The notes: generated by a model from the sequence alone, not told the origin. A DNA stretch of 64,000 bases from an uncultured Elusimicrobia bacterium (GCA_903879915.1 CAIRNJ010000051.1:1-64000), one strand, 5' to 3'; positions 42,260 through 51,141 are shown, counted from the first letter of the stretch. A program made the numbers and translations.

Positions 42260-43093
42260 TCACGGGTAAGAACCGGCGTCCTCTTCCGCGGCCGGGGCTT
42301 CCTTGCCGGTCGGCGTTGCGCCGGCGGGCTCGCTGGGGACTTCCCCGGCGGCAGGGGCCGGCTGGGCCGCGGGTGCGGGGCGGGTGCCTTTTTTGCGCAG
42401 CACGCGCTTCTTCCTGGCCGGCTTGGCGGGCGCGGCGGCCGCGGCGGGGTCTTTATCCACCATAACGCTGCCGGCCTCGTCTTCGGCCGCGGCGGCGGGC
42501 GCGGCGGGGACCGCGGCTCCCTCGGCGGCGGGCACGGCGGGGGGCAAGGCTCCGGCCGGCCCGGCCTTTTTGCGCCTGATGATGCGCTTCTTTTTGCGCG
42601 GCGGCGCGGCGGGCTCTCCGGCTGCGGCGGGTTCCACCGCGGGCCCGGCCGCCGGCTCCTCGGCCGCGGCGGCCGGCTTGTTCTTCGCGGCCAGCAGATC
42701 GTCATAAGCCTGGCGCTGTTCCTCGTCGAGGTATTCGCGTATCAGGTCGGGCATGTCGCGGTTTATCTTTTCCATGGCCAGCCGGTGCTCTTCCATTTTA
42801 GCGCGCCATTTTTTCTCTTCGGTCGAATATTTCTCGTACTTGGCCATGCTGTCGTCGAAATCGCCGGTTTTCCGGTTGACCGCCTTGGCTATCCGGTCCT
42901 CCTGCCTGGAACTGAGCTTGAGCGCCTGCGTGATCTCGGTCATTATTTTCTGCGCGTCAGGCCGCTGAATGACGGCCGGGGCCTCCGCAGCCGCCGCTTT
43001 TACCTCGTCCATCCCGGGGAGCGGTTCGGGATCGGAACCCGCGAACGCGAACGCCGGAAGGAACAGGAACATGAACAATAGTGAGTTTTTCAT
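42260..43093 (-). CDS. Secreted Lys/Ala/Pro-rich protein of unknown function
   Basis: The 277-residue product has a signal peptide (MKNSLLFMFLFLPAFAFAG), then a helical, charged segment (about 45-135; KLSSRQEDRIAKAVNRK and EEKKWRAKMEEHRLAME), followed by an Ala/Pro-rich tail with two clusters of basic residues (RKKKRIIRRKK, RKKRVLRKK). The helical part resembles heat-stress or Spy-like periplasmic repeats only in general form. It is 17 bases upstream of the PilV-like gene, so it may belong to the same operon. No known family. Confidence 0.68.
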   Translation of the reverse strand: MKNSLLFMFLFLPAFAFAGSDPEPLPGMDEVKAAAAEAPAVIQRPDAQKIMTEITQALKLSSRQEDRIAKAVNRKTGDFDDSMAKYEKYSTEEKKWRAKMEEHRLAMEKINRDMPDLIREYLDEEQRQAYDDLLAAKNKPAAAAEEPAAGPAVEPAAAGEPAAPPRKKKRIIRRKKAGPAGALPPAVPAAEGAAVPAAPAAAAEDEAGSVMVDKDPAAAAAPAKPARKKRVLRKKGTRPAPAAQPAPAAGEVPSEPAGATPTGKEAPAAEEDAGSYP

Positions 43094-43232
43094 TGTTTAT
43101 CTCCACCAGTAAAATGCCGGTACCCCGCTCACGGCCTTAGATATCGTTAATTATAGCACAAGATTAGAGGCCGTTGAAAAAGCCGGCGCGCCGCGCTGAC
43201 CGCGGCGCGGAATTTCCGGCGGCAGAGATATA

Positions 43233-43262
43233 TTGACAGATGTCAACCAAAAGTCCTATATT
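43233..43262 (+). promoter_or_regulatory. Sigma-70 promoter of the subtilase gene
   Basis: TTGACA (43233-43238), 18 bases, then TATATT (43257-43262). The message would begin near 43269, giving a 45-base leader. The longest ORF would begin at this TTG, which therefore is not a start codon. Confidence 0.75.
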
Positions 43263-43313
43263 GCCCATAGGCCTTTCGGCCTACCGCTTAAAGTTATCCG
43301 CTCAGGAGGAAAA

Positions 43314-44522
43314 ATGAGGAAACTGACAGTAATATTCGCCGGGCTGCTGTTCGCTTTCGCGGCCGCAGCGCAGGCATCACAGAAGATCGTAAGCTACGAA
43401 TCGGCTTTCCGCGGCGGCGCCATAGTAAAGAGCGTCGAAAGCATAGGCGGCCAGGTAACACGACAGTTCAAACTGATAGACGCCCTTGTGGCTATCTTCC
43501 CCGACAATATAAAAGACGCCTCCATCTATTCGCTGGCCGGAGTTACCAGCGTGGAAGAGGACAAGTACATTAAATGGATAGAATCCGAGCCTCTTTCAAT
43601 GAACGCCGTAGCCCTGCCCAGCCTGGCTAACGCCATGCGCACGGTACGTGCGAACGCCGGCTGGGAAGCTTCGCTGCCCGCGGCGGTAAGGCCGGTGATC
43701 GACCCCAACGACAAGGAGATCCCCTGGGGCGTGAAGCGCGTGAACGCGGCCGGCCTCTGGAATTTCACCGAAGGCGCGGGCATTAAAGTGGCCATAATAG
43801 ACACCGGCATAGACTATACCCACCCGGACCTTAAAGCCAACTACGCGGGCGGCTACAATACGATAGTCACCACCGCACCCCCCCTCGACGACCACGGCCA
43901 CGGCACGCATGTAGCCGGCACCGTAGCCGCCGTGCGCAACGCCACCGGCGTGGTGGGCGTGGCGCCCAGGGCCAGCATTTACGCCGTAAAAGTACTGGAC
44001 AAGAACGGCAGCGGCTCCTACTCCAATGTAATGGCCGGCATAGAATGGGCGGCGCAGAACAAGATGCAGGTGATCAACATGAGCCTGGGCGGCGGCGGAG
44101 TTGACGAACCGATGAAGAAAATGATGACCGCGGCCTACGAAGCCGGGGTGACCATAGTCTGCGCGGCCGGCAACGATTCCGGCCCCGTGAACTACCCGGC
44201 CAAATACCCGGAAGCCATAGCGGTGTCGGCCTCGGATTCTTCCGATAAGCTGGCCTCGTTCTCCTCCAAAGGCCCCGAGATAGCCGTGATAGCGCCCGGC
44301 GTGAACATTTACTCCACTGGCAAAGGCGGCGGCTACAAGACCATGTCCGGCACTTCCATGGCCTGCCCCCACGTGGCAGGGCTGGCGGCCCTGGCGATAA
44401 GCGCCGGCGCCAGCACCCCCGCGGCGGCGCGCGAGGCCCTTGTAAAAGCGGCCGCCAAGCTGCCGGGCCTCAAGCCTACCGACCAGGGCGCGGGCATGAT
44501 AGACGCGGCGAAGTTCCAGTAA
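43314..44522 (+). CDS. Secreted subtilisin-type serine protease (S8)
   Basis: The 402-residue preproenzyme has a signal peptide (MRKLTVIFAGLLFAFAAAAQA), an I9-like propeptide (about 25-95) and a catalytic domain with Asp in AIIDTGIDYTHPDL, His in DDHGHGTHVAGTVAA, the oxyanion Asn in CAAGNDSGPVNYPA and Ser in TMSGTSMACPHVAG. An AGGAGGA sits at the right distance from the ATG at 43314. The protein should be active after export and prodomain removal. It ends at a strong terminator. Confidence 0.96.
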   Translation: MRKLTVIFAGLLFAFAAAAQASQKIVSYESAFRGGAIVKSVESIGGQVTRQFKLIDALVAIFPDNIKDASIYSLAGVTSVEEDKYIKWIESEPLSMNAVALPSLANAMRTVRANAGWEASLPAAVRPVIDPNDKEIPWGVKRVNAAGLWNFTEGAGIKVAIIDTGIDYTHPDLKANYAGGYNTIVTTAPPLDDHGHGTHVAGTVAAVRNATGVVGVAPRASIYAVKVLDKNGSGSYSNVMAGIEWAAQNKMQVINMSLGGGGVDEPMKKMMTAAYEAGVTIVCAAGNDSGPVNYPAKYPEAIAVSASDSSDKLASFSSKGPEIAVIAPGVNIYSTGKGGGYKTMSGTSMACPHVAGLAALAISAGASTPAAAREALVKAAAKLPGLKPTDQGAGMIDAAKFQ

Positions 44523-44540
44523 ACCTCCGGCAGCAAAAGG

Positions 44541-44576
44541 AAAAACCCCGCGGACCTCTCCGCGGGGTTTTCTTTT
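44541..44576 (+). terminator. Rho-independent terminator of the subtilase gene
   Basis: AAAACCCCGCGG and CCGCGGGGTTTT pair around ACCTCT, followed by CTTTT. The A-run on the other side could also serve the convergent gene. Confidence 0.9.
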
Positions 44577-44609
44577 CCCTCACCAGCCTTAGTTCCCTGA
44601 TTTAATTTC

Positions 44610-45344
44610 TTACCAGCCGAGCCCTTCCCCCGTGAGCTGCCCCACGCGCTGTTCTACTATCTTGGCTTTGTTGAGCTTGCGGTTCTCCAGGTTCTTTTTA
44701 AGTTTGGAGATCTCGGTCTCCATGTGCTTAACGCGCTGCTCCTGCGCTTTCGACTTAAGGTCGAACAGCTCCGACACTTTGGCCTTGAGCGAGTCCGTTA
44801 TGGCGCCCTTATCGGCGTCGGCGGCCTTCTCCAGCTTCCGGGTCAGTTCTTTTACGTCGAACTCCAGCGCCAGCGTGCGCACGGCGTCCTTTTCCACGGC
44901 TTCGTCCTCTTCCATCTTGGCGCCGCTCAGCATCCTTTCCGCCATCTGCATCACCATATGGTACTTGGCGGGCGCCACGCTCTTAAGATCCTCGACTTTC
45001 TTGCCGAACACGGCGTCGTGCTTCTTTATAAGGGCCAGCGCGTCCTCTTCGGACAGCATAGCCATTCCCATGCCCATGCCGGGGCCGCCCATAACTTTGC
45101 GCACCTTTACGTTCACGCGTGTTTCGCCGGGCTCATCCTCCATTCCGCGCATGGCCTTGGCGCCGCGCTTGCCCGGGGGAACTCTTTTCTCCATGTCCCC
45201 GGGCGGGGGCTGAGCGGGCCCGCCCGCCCAGGCCTCGGCTTCCTCCAGCTCGGGGCCGTCCGGCCCTTCCTGCGCGCGCAGCAGCTGCGCGGGGGCGGCG
45301 GCCAGCGTCAGCGCCAGCAGCCAAAGCATAGTCCTGTTCTTCAT
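44610..45344 (-). CDS. Secreted coiled-coil protein downstream of anti-sigma gene
   Basis: From MKNRTMLWLLALTLAAAPAQLLRAQE (signal peptide) the product has 244 residues. The centre has a Gly/Met-rich stretch (GGPGMGMGMAML) and an EEDALALIKKHDAVFG motif; the C-terminal half (about 110-235) is a highly charged helix likely to form a coiled coil. AAGGAG precedes the ATG at 45344; the longer frame was rejected. Together with the upstream anti-sigma and sigma genes it resembles a periplasmic stress sensor such as CpxP/Spy-type or a zinc/metal-responsive protein, but no family is certain. Confidence 0.72.
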   Translation of the reverse strand: MKNRTMLWLLALTLAAAPAQLLRAQEGPDGPELEEAEAWAGGPAQPPPGDMEKRVPPGKRGAKAMRGMEDEPGETRVNVKVRKVMGGPGMGMGMAMLSEEDALALIKKHDAVFGKKVEDLKSVAPAKYHMVMQMAERMLSGAKMEEDEAVEKDAVRTLALEFDVKELTRKLEKAADADKGAITDSLKAKVSELFDLKSKAQEQRVKHMETEISKLKKNLENRKLNKAKIVEQRVGQLTGEGLGW

Positions 45345-45372
45345 ATAAAGTTCTCCTTGACCGATAGTAATA

Positions 45373-45867
45373 TTAACCCGACACCTGACCGCTTTCCGCT
45401 TCCAGCAGACCATAGTTGTAATCCCAATCCGACTGAACGCCGGTCTTGTCCCCTTCCAGCTGGGACATTTCCGACTGCGCCCGGTAAAGCGAATATTCCA
45501 CGGAATCCAGCCCGGAATCCAGCCCGCTGTTCCAGGCCAGGCCCGGGCTGGTGCCCCGGGGCGACAGAGAGAAACCGGCCAGCATGGCCGCGGTCAGCGC
45601 GCCGGCCAGCAGCGACTCCGCCCAGTTGCGCCGCCAGAAGCCGCCGGCGCCGCGAAGGGCTTCCGCCTGCCGCAGCACCGCGGCCACGGCCGCGCCCGAA
45701 GGTTCGGCCGCGCCGGCTTTAAGCCAGCCCTCGGCCGCCGCCAGCGCGGCCAGCTCGGCGCGGCAGGCCGCGCAGGTCTTAAGGTGGCTTTCAACGCCGG
45801 CCTTCAGCTCCCCCGCGGCCTCGCCGTAGAAGTAAAGGATGAGTTTTTCCCCGTATCCGCAGTTCAT
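45373..45867 (-). CDS. Anti-sigma factor with zinc-finger domain
   Basis: From MNCGYGEKLILYFYGE the product has 164 residues. HLKTCAACRAEL (H-x3-C-x2-C) is the zf-HC2 motif of anti-sigma factors. One membrane helix (SLLAGALTAAMLAGFSLS, about 95-112) leaves a short outer domain with Tyr/Trp/Asp residues. The ATG at 45867 follows AGGAGC; the frame extending to 46092 is noise over the sigma gene tail. It lies 38 bases from the sigma stop and is its likely inhibitor. Confidence 0.87.
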   Translation of the reverse strand: MNCGYGEKLILYFYGEAAGELKAGVESHLKTCAACRAELAALAAAEGWLKAGAAEPSGAAVAAVLRQAEALRGAGGFWRRNWAESLLAGALTAAMLAGFSLSPRGTSPGLAWNSGLDSGLDSVEYSLYRAQSEMSQLEGDKTGVQSDWDYNYGLLEAESGQVSG

Positions 45868-45905
45868 AACAAGCTCCTGTCCATATAACGCGCCAGCCCC
45901 CGGTT

Positions 45906-46490
45906 TTATTGCGGCTGTTTTTCCAGTTCTTTGCGCAGCAGGGCGGCGGCCCGGCTCATGCGGGCCAGCACGGTGCCGATGGGCAGTTCCAGCATTCCGG
46001 CTATTTCTTTGAAGGACAGTTCGGAATAATGCCGCAGGTAGAAGATCTCGCGCTGGTCCGGGGAAAGCCGCTCCAGCGCCCGGCCTATCCACTCGCCCAG
46101 CGCTTTGTTCTCCAGTATCTCGTGCGGCCCGGGCTCCGGGGACGCCGCCGCTTCCAGCACGCCGGTTGCGCCGTCCTCGCTCCCCGCCGGCGCGTCGCCC
46201 TCCGCCGAGGTCAGGGCGCGCCGCGAGCCCTCGCGCCTGAAATAATCCATGGCGGCGTTGCGGGCCACGGTAAAAAGCCAGGCCTTGAATTTTTCCCTTT
46301 CGCTGTAGGCCCCGGGCCTGCGCACCAGCTTAAGGAACACTTCCTGGAAAAGATCGTCCGCCGCGTCGTGCCGGCCCGTGAGGCGCAGCAGGTAGCCGTA
46401 AACGGCGGCTTTATGGCGCTCCATCAGCGCGCCCAGGGCGTCGATATCCCCGTTCTTGAAAGCCGCTATAAGTTCCTGGTCGGTAAGCAT
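45906..46490 (-). CDS. ECF-family RNA polymerase sigma factor
   Basis: The 194-residue factor has region 2 (AFKNGDIDALGALMERHKAAVYGYLLRLTGRHDAADDLFQEVFLKL; DNA-melting segment FKAWLFTVARNAAMDYFRR) and region 4 (LSPDQREIFYLRHYSELSFKEIAGMLELPIGTVLARMSRA). Regions 1.1 and 3 are absent, so it is an ECF (group IV) factor. The segment 90-130 between them is Ala/Gly/Glu-rich. It is divergent from the TPR-SpoIID gene, which could be in its regulon. No -35 GGAAC motif was identified in the 55-base gap. Confidence 0.94.
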   Translation of the reverse strand: MLTDQELIAAFKNGDIDALGALMERHKAAVYGYLLRLTGRHDAADDLFQEVFLKLVRRPGAYSEREKFKAWLFTVARNAAMDYFRREGSRRALTSAEGDAPAGSEDGATGVLEAAASPEPGPHEILENKALGEWIGRALERLSPDQREIFYLRHYSELSFKEIAGMLELPIGTVLARMSRAAALLRKELEKQPQ

Positions 46491-46545
46491 GGTCGAGACG
46501 GCCGCCGCTTTCTTCGCGCGCGCATAATTTAATACGATAGGTCTT

Positions 46546-48627
46546 GTGCGCCGGATAAATACTATTCTTTTATGCCTCTTATTTCAACCCGGCCTGTGCC
46601 TGGCCGGGGATTCCGCGTACGAGCTGTATCTCCGGGGCGACCTTTCCAAAGCGGCCTCTTTTTACTTCATGGACGCCGCGGCTGACCCCGGCCAGGCGCG
46701 GCCCTTGATGAACGCCGCCATGTGCCTGCGCCAGGCCGGGCGCTACCGCGACGCCGCAGCCGCCCTTGAAACCGCGCTGGGCAGGGAGGCCTTCAACCCC
46801 GACATTTATTCGGAGCTGGGCTGGCTGAAGTTCCACCAGGCGGATTACGACGGCGCGCGCATAGCTTTCGAAGGCGCTATACGCATACAGGAGCTGCACG
46901 CCCGCGCCGAGCTGGGACTGGCCAGCGTTTATTCCAACCTCAACGACAAGGTGAGAACGCTGTTCCACCTTGAGAAGTACCGCACCCTGCGCCCCGACTT
47001 CTCCGGCGTGGACTATATCCTGGCCTGGAACTTCATGAATTTCAAGATGTACAAAGAAGCCGAAGGAGCGCTGATAGAGGCCCTGCGCAAAGACCCCACC
47101 TTCACCGAGGCGCGCCTGCCGCTGGCCGGCATTTACGCCCGGCAGGGCAAGTTCAACGAGGCCTGGAACCAGTATTTCCGCGTGCTGGATTACGCCCCGC
47201 GCCACCCGCTGGCCACCAGCATGATGAAAGTGCTGGAGGGCAAGCTGACCAAGCAGCCGGAAGAAATAAGGCCGCCGTTCCGGGTGGTAAAACCTCTCAG
47301 GATGGAGCCGGTGGACGCCGCGGCCAGCCTCACGCGGTCCGTGAAGCTGCGCGTGGGCATAGGCACGAACAGCTCCGGCAAACAGGGGCGCAATAACCTG
47401 CTCAGGATAAAATCTTTCGACGGCATGACCGTAACCGGCAAGGTTTCGCACAAGCTTTTCGCCGCCATCCCGCCGGACGAGCTGTGGTTCACCGTTTTTG
47501 AGAACGACGCGGTGGTGCTGAAATCCCCCGACGGCACGGTTTACGGCCGCTTCAAAGGCCCGGTGCTGCTAAAGCCCGCGAAACCTACCGGTTCCGTGGT
47601 GTTCGACGCCTCGGCGAAAATAAAGAACCCCTGGTTCAGCGGCGCCGACCGCCAGTACCGGGGGACCATAGAACTATTCCCCATAGCCGGCCGCGGCATA
47701 GGCGTGGTGAACGTCATAGACAGCGAGCTGTACCTGCTGGGCGTGGTGCCCAGCGAAGTGGCGCCGCAATGGCCGTACGAATCCCTGAAAGCGCAGGCTG
47801 TGATAGCCCGCACGCAGGTACTGATACGCCGGGCGCGCGGCGGCCTGCATAAGGCCGACGGCTACCATCTTTGCGACGGGCAGCACTGTCAGGCTTACAA
47901 AGGCCTGCCCAACGAGGCCAACACCACCAGCCGCGCCGTGGTGGACACCGAGGGCGAGATCCTCACCTATCACGGCAAGCCCGCCTACACTTTCTACCAC
48001 TCCAACTGCGGCGGCTGGATACAGGCCTCGAAGGAGGTCACCGGCTGGGGCGATTCGCCCTACCTGGTGACGAAATCCGACACCCAGCCCGAGAAGCCGC
48101 TGGCGCCGCTGGACCCCTGGGATTTCCACCTCTGGCTGACCGGCAACCCGCAGGCCAACTGCAATTACCCCGGCCGCGTGCGCGCCGCCGAGTTCCGCTG
48201 GATGAAGATAATAAAGCACAAGGACATGACCTTCCGCGTGAACCGGGATTACCCGATAGGGGAGCTGCTGGACATAATCCCGCTGCGGCGCAGCCCGTCG
48301 GGCAACGTGAATTCCATCAGGCTGGTAGGCACGAAAAAAACCATAACCGTGGACCGCGAACACCTTATCCGCAACCTGCTGGGCTTCAGCTCGCTTAAAA
48401 GCACGCTGTTCGAAATAGAGATAAACCGTTTCAGGAACGGCAAAGTGCGCAATTACTGGATCTACGGCGGCGGCTGGGGCCACGCCATAGGCCTGTGCCA
48501 GAGCGGCGCCGCCGGCCTGGCCGGCAAGTACGACAAAAAATACAGGGAGATCCTGGAGTTCTACTTCCCCGGTACCGATATCAGGAAAATAAAATACGTG
48601 CGGAAAGAAAAGAAGCAGCCCGCCTGA
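46546..48627 (+). CDS. TPR and SpoIID/LytB domain protein
   Basis: The 693-residue product opens with a GTG and a signal peptide (MRRINTILLCLLFQPGLCLAG). Residues about 25-230 are TPR repeats (AGRYRDAAAALETAL, ADYDGARIAFEGAI, YKEAEGALIEALRKDP). Residues about 265-680 form a SpoIID/LytB domain, with YLLGVVPSEVAPQWPYESLKAQAVIARTQVL and WIYGGGWGHAIGLCQSGAAGLA. SpoIID proteins cleave bare glycan strands as lytic transglycosylases. A cell-wall remodelling enzyme with a protein-interaction domain is inferred. Confidence 0.9.
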   Translation: MRRINTILLCLLFQPGLCLAGDSAYELYLRGDLSKAASFYFMDAAADPGQARPLMNAAMCLRQAGRYRDAAAALETALGREAFNPDIYSELGWLKFHQADYDGARIAFEGAIRIQELHARAELGLASVYSNLNDKVRTLFHLEKYRTLRPDFSGVDYILAWNFMNFKMYKEAEGALIEALRKDPTFTEARLPLAGIYARQGKFNEAWNQYFRVLDYAPRHPLATSMMKVLEGKLTKQPEEIRPPFRVVKPLRMEPVDAAASLTRSVKLRVGIGTNSSGKQGRNNLLRIKSFDGMTVTGKVSHKLFAAIPPDELWFTVFENDAVVLKSPDGTVYGRFKGPVLLKPAKPTGSVVFDASAKIKNPWFSGADRQYRGTIELFPIAGRGIGVVNVIDSELYLLGVVPSEVAPQWPYESLKAQAVIARTQVLIRRARGGLHKADGYHLCDGQHCQAYKGLPNEANTTSRAVVDTEGEILTYHGKPAYTFYHSNCGGWIQASKEVTGWGDSPYLVTKSDTQPEKPLAPLDPWDFHLWLTGNPQANCNYPGRVRAAEFRWMKIIKHKDMTFRVNRDYPIGELLDIIPLRRSPSGNVNSIRLVGTKKTITVDREHLIRNLLGFSSLKSTLFEIEINRFRNGKVRNYWIYGGGWGHAIGLCQSGAAGLAGKYDKKYREILEFYFPGTDIRKIKYVRKEKKQPA

Positions 48628-48654
48628 CCCCGTACCGCCTTCCCGCCACCGCGT

Positions 48655-48679
48655 GGCGAGAATTAAGTTATGTATCACC
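48655..48679 (+). repeat. Repeat copy A, degenerate GAATTAAGTT-TGTRTCAC motif
   Basis: Reads GCGAGAATTAAGTTATGTATCACC. It matches copies B and C below, with additional similarity to B upstream (CCCCGTAYCGCC-type). Lacks the terminal TTTAATTCC half. Confidence 0.6.
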
Positions 48680-48693
48680 ATATCTAAAACAGC

Positions 48694-48722
48694 TTGACTA
48701 CTTCTAAATCAGACGCTATAAT
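48694..48722 (+). promoter_or_regulatory. Near-consensus sigma-70 promoter of the DUF4143 ATPase
   Basis: TTGACT (48694-48699), 17-base spacer, TATAAT (48717-48722). Initiation would be at about 48729-48731, at the ATG itself. Confidence 0.8.
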
Positions 48723-48730
48723 AGATATAT

Positions 48731-49894
48731 ATGTTCAAAAGAAGATTAAGTCTGCCTAGAAACAAAAGCTTTTTTTTATTCGGCCCGCGGCAAACGGGCA
48801 AAAGCACCTTGCTTAAGAAAACATTTTTAGAAGAAGAATCCATCTACTACGATCTTCTGAGATCTGACGAATACACGCGCCTGGCGGCGAATCCCTCCCT
48901 ATTCCGGGACGAAGTGCTGTCCCGCAATAAAGGCAAAAATTTTATAATCGTTGACGAGGTACAGCGCGTGCCGCAGCTATTGGACGAAGTCCAATCAATA
49001 ATGACCTCCTCGGCAAAGCCGCCTGTGTTCTGCCTGAGCGGTTCGAGCGCGCGCAAGCTTAAGCGGGCGCAGGCGAATCTGCTGGCGGGAAGAGCCTGGA
49101 CTTACCACCTACATCCTTTGACGCATCTTGAATGCGGGCAGCGATTCTCGCTCGACAAAGCGTTGCGGATAGGAACCCTGCCCAGTATTTATTCCGAAGA
49201 GAACGAAGAGGACGCGCACAGGTCACTGAAAGCGTACGTGAACACTTATCTAAAAGAAGAGATAGCGGCGGAAGCGATAATACGGAATATCGGCGCATTT
49301 TTACGGTTCCTCCCCCTGGCCGCCTTTGAGAACGGCCATATTCTTAACTACTCAAATATTGCGAAAGAAACCGGAGTCAGCTACAAGACCATTCAGGAAT
49401 ATTTCCAGGTGCTTCAGGATACCTTAATAGGCTTTTTTCTGCCGTCCTTTTCGGGGTCGGCCAGGAAACAGCTGGCCAAACATCCTAAATTTTATTTTTT
49501 CGATACCGGCGTCCACCGGGCCGTATGCGGGAAGCTATCCGTTCCGCTGCATCCCGGCACTTCGGAGTACGGGGACATGTTCGAGCATTTTATGGTCTGC
49601 GAGATCGCCAGATACATCGACTATGCCGATAAGGATTATTCTTTATCTTTCTACAGGACGAAAGACGGCGCCGAGGTGGACCTTATAGTTAAACCGCCGG
49701 CCGGCAAGCTCCTCGCTATCGAGATAAAATCCTCGCAGGCCCCGGATTCCTCCCAGTTGAAGGGCCTCAGATCGTTCCATCAGGATTTCCCTGACGCCGC
49801 GCTTTATTGCGCGGCGCCTGTGCCGCGGGCGCGGATAGTCGGCGGCATAACCATCCTGCCGTGGCAGGAAATCTTCAACATCCTGGACCTTTGA
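48731..49894 (+). CDS. AAA ATPase with C-terminal DUF4143 (PD-(D/E)XK-like)
   Basis: The 387-residue protein has Walker A GPRQTGKST, Walker B FIIVDEVQRVPQLLDEVQ, and the sensor FCLSGSSARKLKRA. The second half is the DUF4143 domain with NYSNIAKETGVSYKTIQEYFQVL and a nuclease-like fold (DGAEVDLIV...GKLLAIEIKSS). Such stand-alone proteins are common on mobile DNA, function unknown. There is no Shine-Dalgarno sequence: the promoter predicts a leaderless message. Base composition is more AT-rich than the neighbours. Confidence 0.92.
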   Translation: MFKRRLSLPRNKSFFLFGPRQTGKSTLLKKTFLEEESIYYDLLRSDEYTRLAANPSLFRDEVLSRNKGKNFIIVDEVQRVPQLLDEVQSIMTSSAKPPVFCLSGSSARKLKRAQANLLAGRAWTYHLHPLTHLECGQRFSLDKALRIGTLPSIYSEENEEDAHRSLKAYVNTYLKEEIAAEAIIRNIGAFLRFLPLAAFENGHILNYSNIAKETGVSYKTIQEYFQVLQDTLIGFFLPSFSGSARKQLAKHPKFYFFDTGVHRAVCGKLSVPLHPGTSEYGDMFEHFMVCEIARYIDYADKDYSLSFYRTKDGAEVDLIVKPPAGKLLAIEIKSSQAPDSSQLKGLRSFHQDFPDAALYCAAPVPRARIVGGITILPWQEIFNILDL

Positions 49895-49943
49895 CCGCTA
49901 TGTACCACGCAGCCGTCCATCCCCGTATCGCCGCCCGCGCGTA

Positions 49944-49975
49944 GCGCGAATCAAGTTCTGTGTCACTTTAATTCC
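49944..49975 (+). repeat. Repeat copy B, GAATYAAGTT-TGTGTCACTTTAATTC
   Basis: 32 bases that match copy C at 30 positions. GAATCAAG...TTTAATTC makes an imperfect palindrome around GTTCTGTGTCAC. Confidence 0.75.
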
Positions 49976-50008
49976 CCTTGCCTCAGCAGCATAGGCAAGA
50001 CAGGCGGC

Positions 50009-51106
50009 TCAGGGTTTCCTCTCCTGTGTTCTGCGGCGTATAGCGGCCTGCTCCCTGGCGTGCTCGATAGCCTGGTGCAGGCGGGTCTGCAGCAGCGCCA
50101 TGGGCGGCAGTTCGGTGAGGTATTCACTTACGCGGATAGCCTTGGGGCCCAGTTGGCAGAGCTCCACCTGTTCGGCATCGGCCGCGGCACAGAGGATCAG
50201 CCCTATAGGTGATCCCTCGCCGGGGGCGCGCTCATATTTATCCAGCCAGTGCAGATAAAACTCCATCTGGCCCATATGGGCCGGCTGAAAGGACTCAAGC
50301 TTTAGCTCGATAGCGACCAGCCTGCGCAAGTGGCGATGGTAGAAGAGCAGGTCCAGGTGGAAGTCGTCCTTGCCTACGCTCATGCGCTTCTGGCGCGCGA
50401 CAAAGCTGAAACCCGTGCCCATCTCCAGAAGGAAACCCTCGATCTCACGCAGGATGGCGCTCTCCAGGTCTTGCTCGCTGTAAACACCTTTGAGTCCCAG
50501 GAAATCTAGGAAGCAGGGACTATGGAAAACACTGTCGGGCGTAATGCGGCCTTCGCGCAGATTGGTGAGCTCCGCGGCAATAACCTCCTTGGTGTTCTTC
50601 GACAAGGCGGTGCGCTGGAATAACATGCCGCCGATCTTTTTCCTGAGCGTGCGGACGTCCCAACGCTCTATCCGGCACATTTCGGCATAGAACTCCCGGG
50701 CCAGGGGATCCTTGAGCGGAAGGATCTCCATGAAATGGCTCCAGCTCAATTGTGTCGACAGTGTCGACACAATTGCTTCATTCGGCTGAGCTTCGGCAAA
50801 GCGAATCATCCGTGTGAGAGACGAGTAAGTGTAGCCCTCTCCAAATTCGGCGCGCAATTGTTGCGACACTGTCGCAAGAATTCGCTTCCCATAGGCAGCC
50901 CGGCCATCCTGAAGGTTCTCTTTCAGCAAGCGCCGCCCTACATGCCAGAACAGCATTGTATGTGCGGAATTTGCCACGGTGGCCACACGTTGGCGCGCGG
51001 ATCGGATAAGCGCACGAAGATCTGAAAGAAGACCCGCCTCATCCACTACGGCCGACGACTGTAATGCAGCTTGCACAATTTTCTTTACCTGTTTTTTTGC
51101 GGCCAT
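50009..51106 (-). CDS. YhcG/DUF1016-family nuclease
   Basis: From MAAKKQVKKIVQAALQS the product has 365 residues. N-terminal DUF1016 domain (WHVGRRLLKENL, YGKRILATVSQQLRAEFGEGYTYSSLTRMIRFAE, LSWSHFMEILPLKDP) and C-terminal PD-(D/E)XK domain (DDFHLDLLFYHRHLRRLVAIELKLESF with the acidic residues and ELK). GGGGGG lies six bases before the ATG at 51106; the frame from 51157 is rejected. The family is widespread on genomic islands and near restriction systems. Function is undetermined. Confidence 0.88.
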   Translation of the reverse strand: MAAKKQVKKIVQAALQSSAVVDEAGLLSDLRALIRSARQRVATVANSAHTMLFWHVGRRLLKENLQDGRAAYGKRILATVSQQLRAEFGEGYTYSSLTRMIRFAEAQPNEAIVSTLSTQLSWSHFMEILPLKDPLAREFYAEMCRIERWDVRTLRKKIGGMLFQRTALSKNTKEVIAAELTNLREGRITPDSVFHSPCFLDFLGLKGVYSEQDLESAILREIEGFLLEMGTGFSFVARQKRMSVGKDDFHLDLLFYHRHLRRLVAIELKLESFQPAHMGQMEFYLHWLDKYERAPGEGSPIGLILCAAADAEQVELCQLGPKAIRVSEYLTELPPMALLQTRLHQAIEHAREQAAIRRRTQERKP

Positions 51107-51141
51107 AATCCCCCCTATGCGCACAAATAGCATAGCAGACC

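Noticed and set aside
43233-43313. N-terminal extension of the subtilase
   Set aside because: Its first codon is the TTG of the -35 box, so it lies before the message start; the downstream ATG has a strong ribosome-binding site and signal peptide.
45868-46092. Longer anti-sigma start
   Set aside because: The added 75 residues are Arg/Pro-rich and overlap the sigma gene; the internal ATG has AGGAGC and opens the zinc-finger domain.
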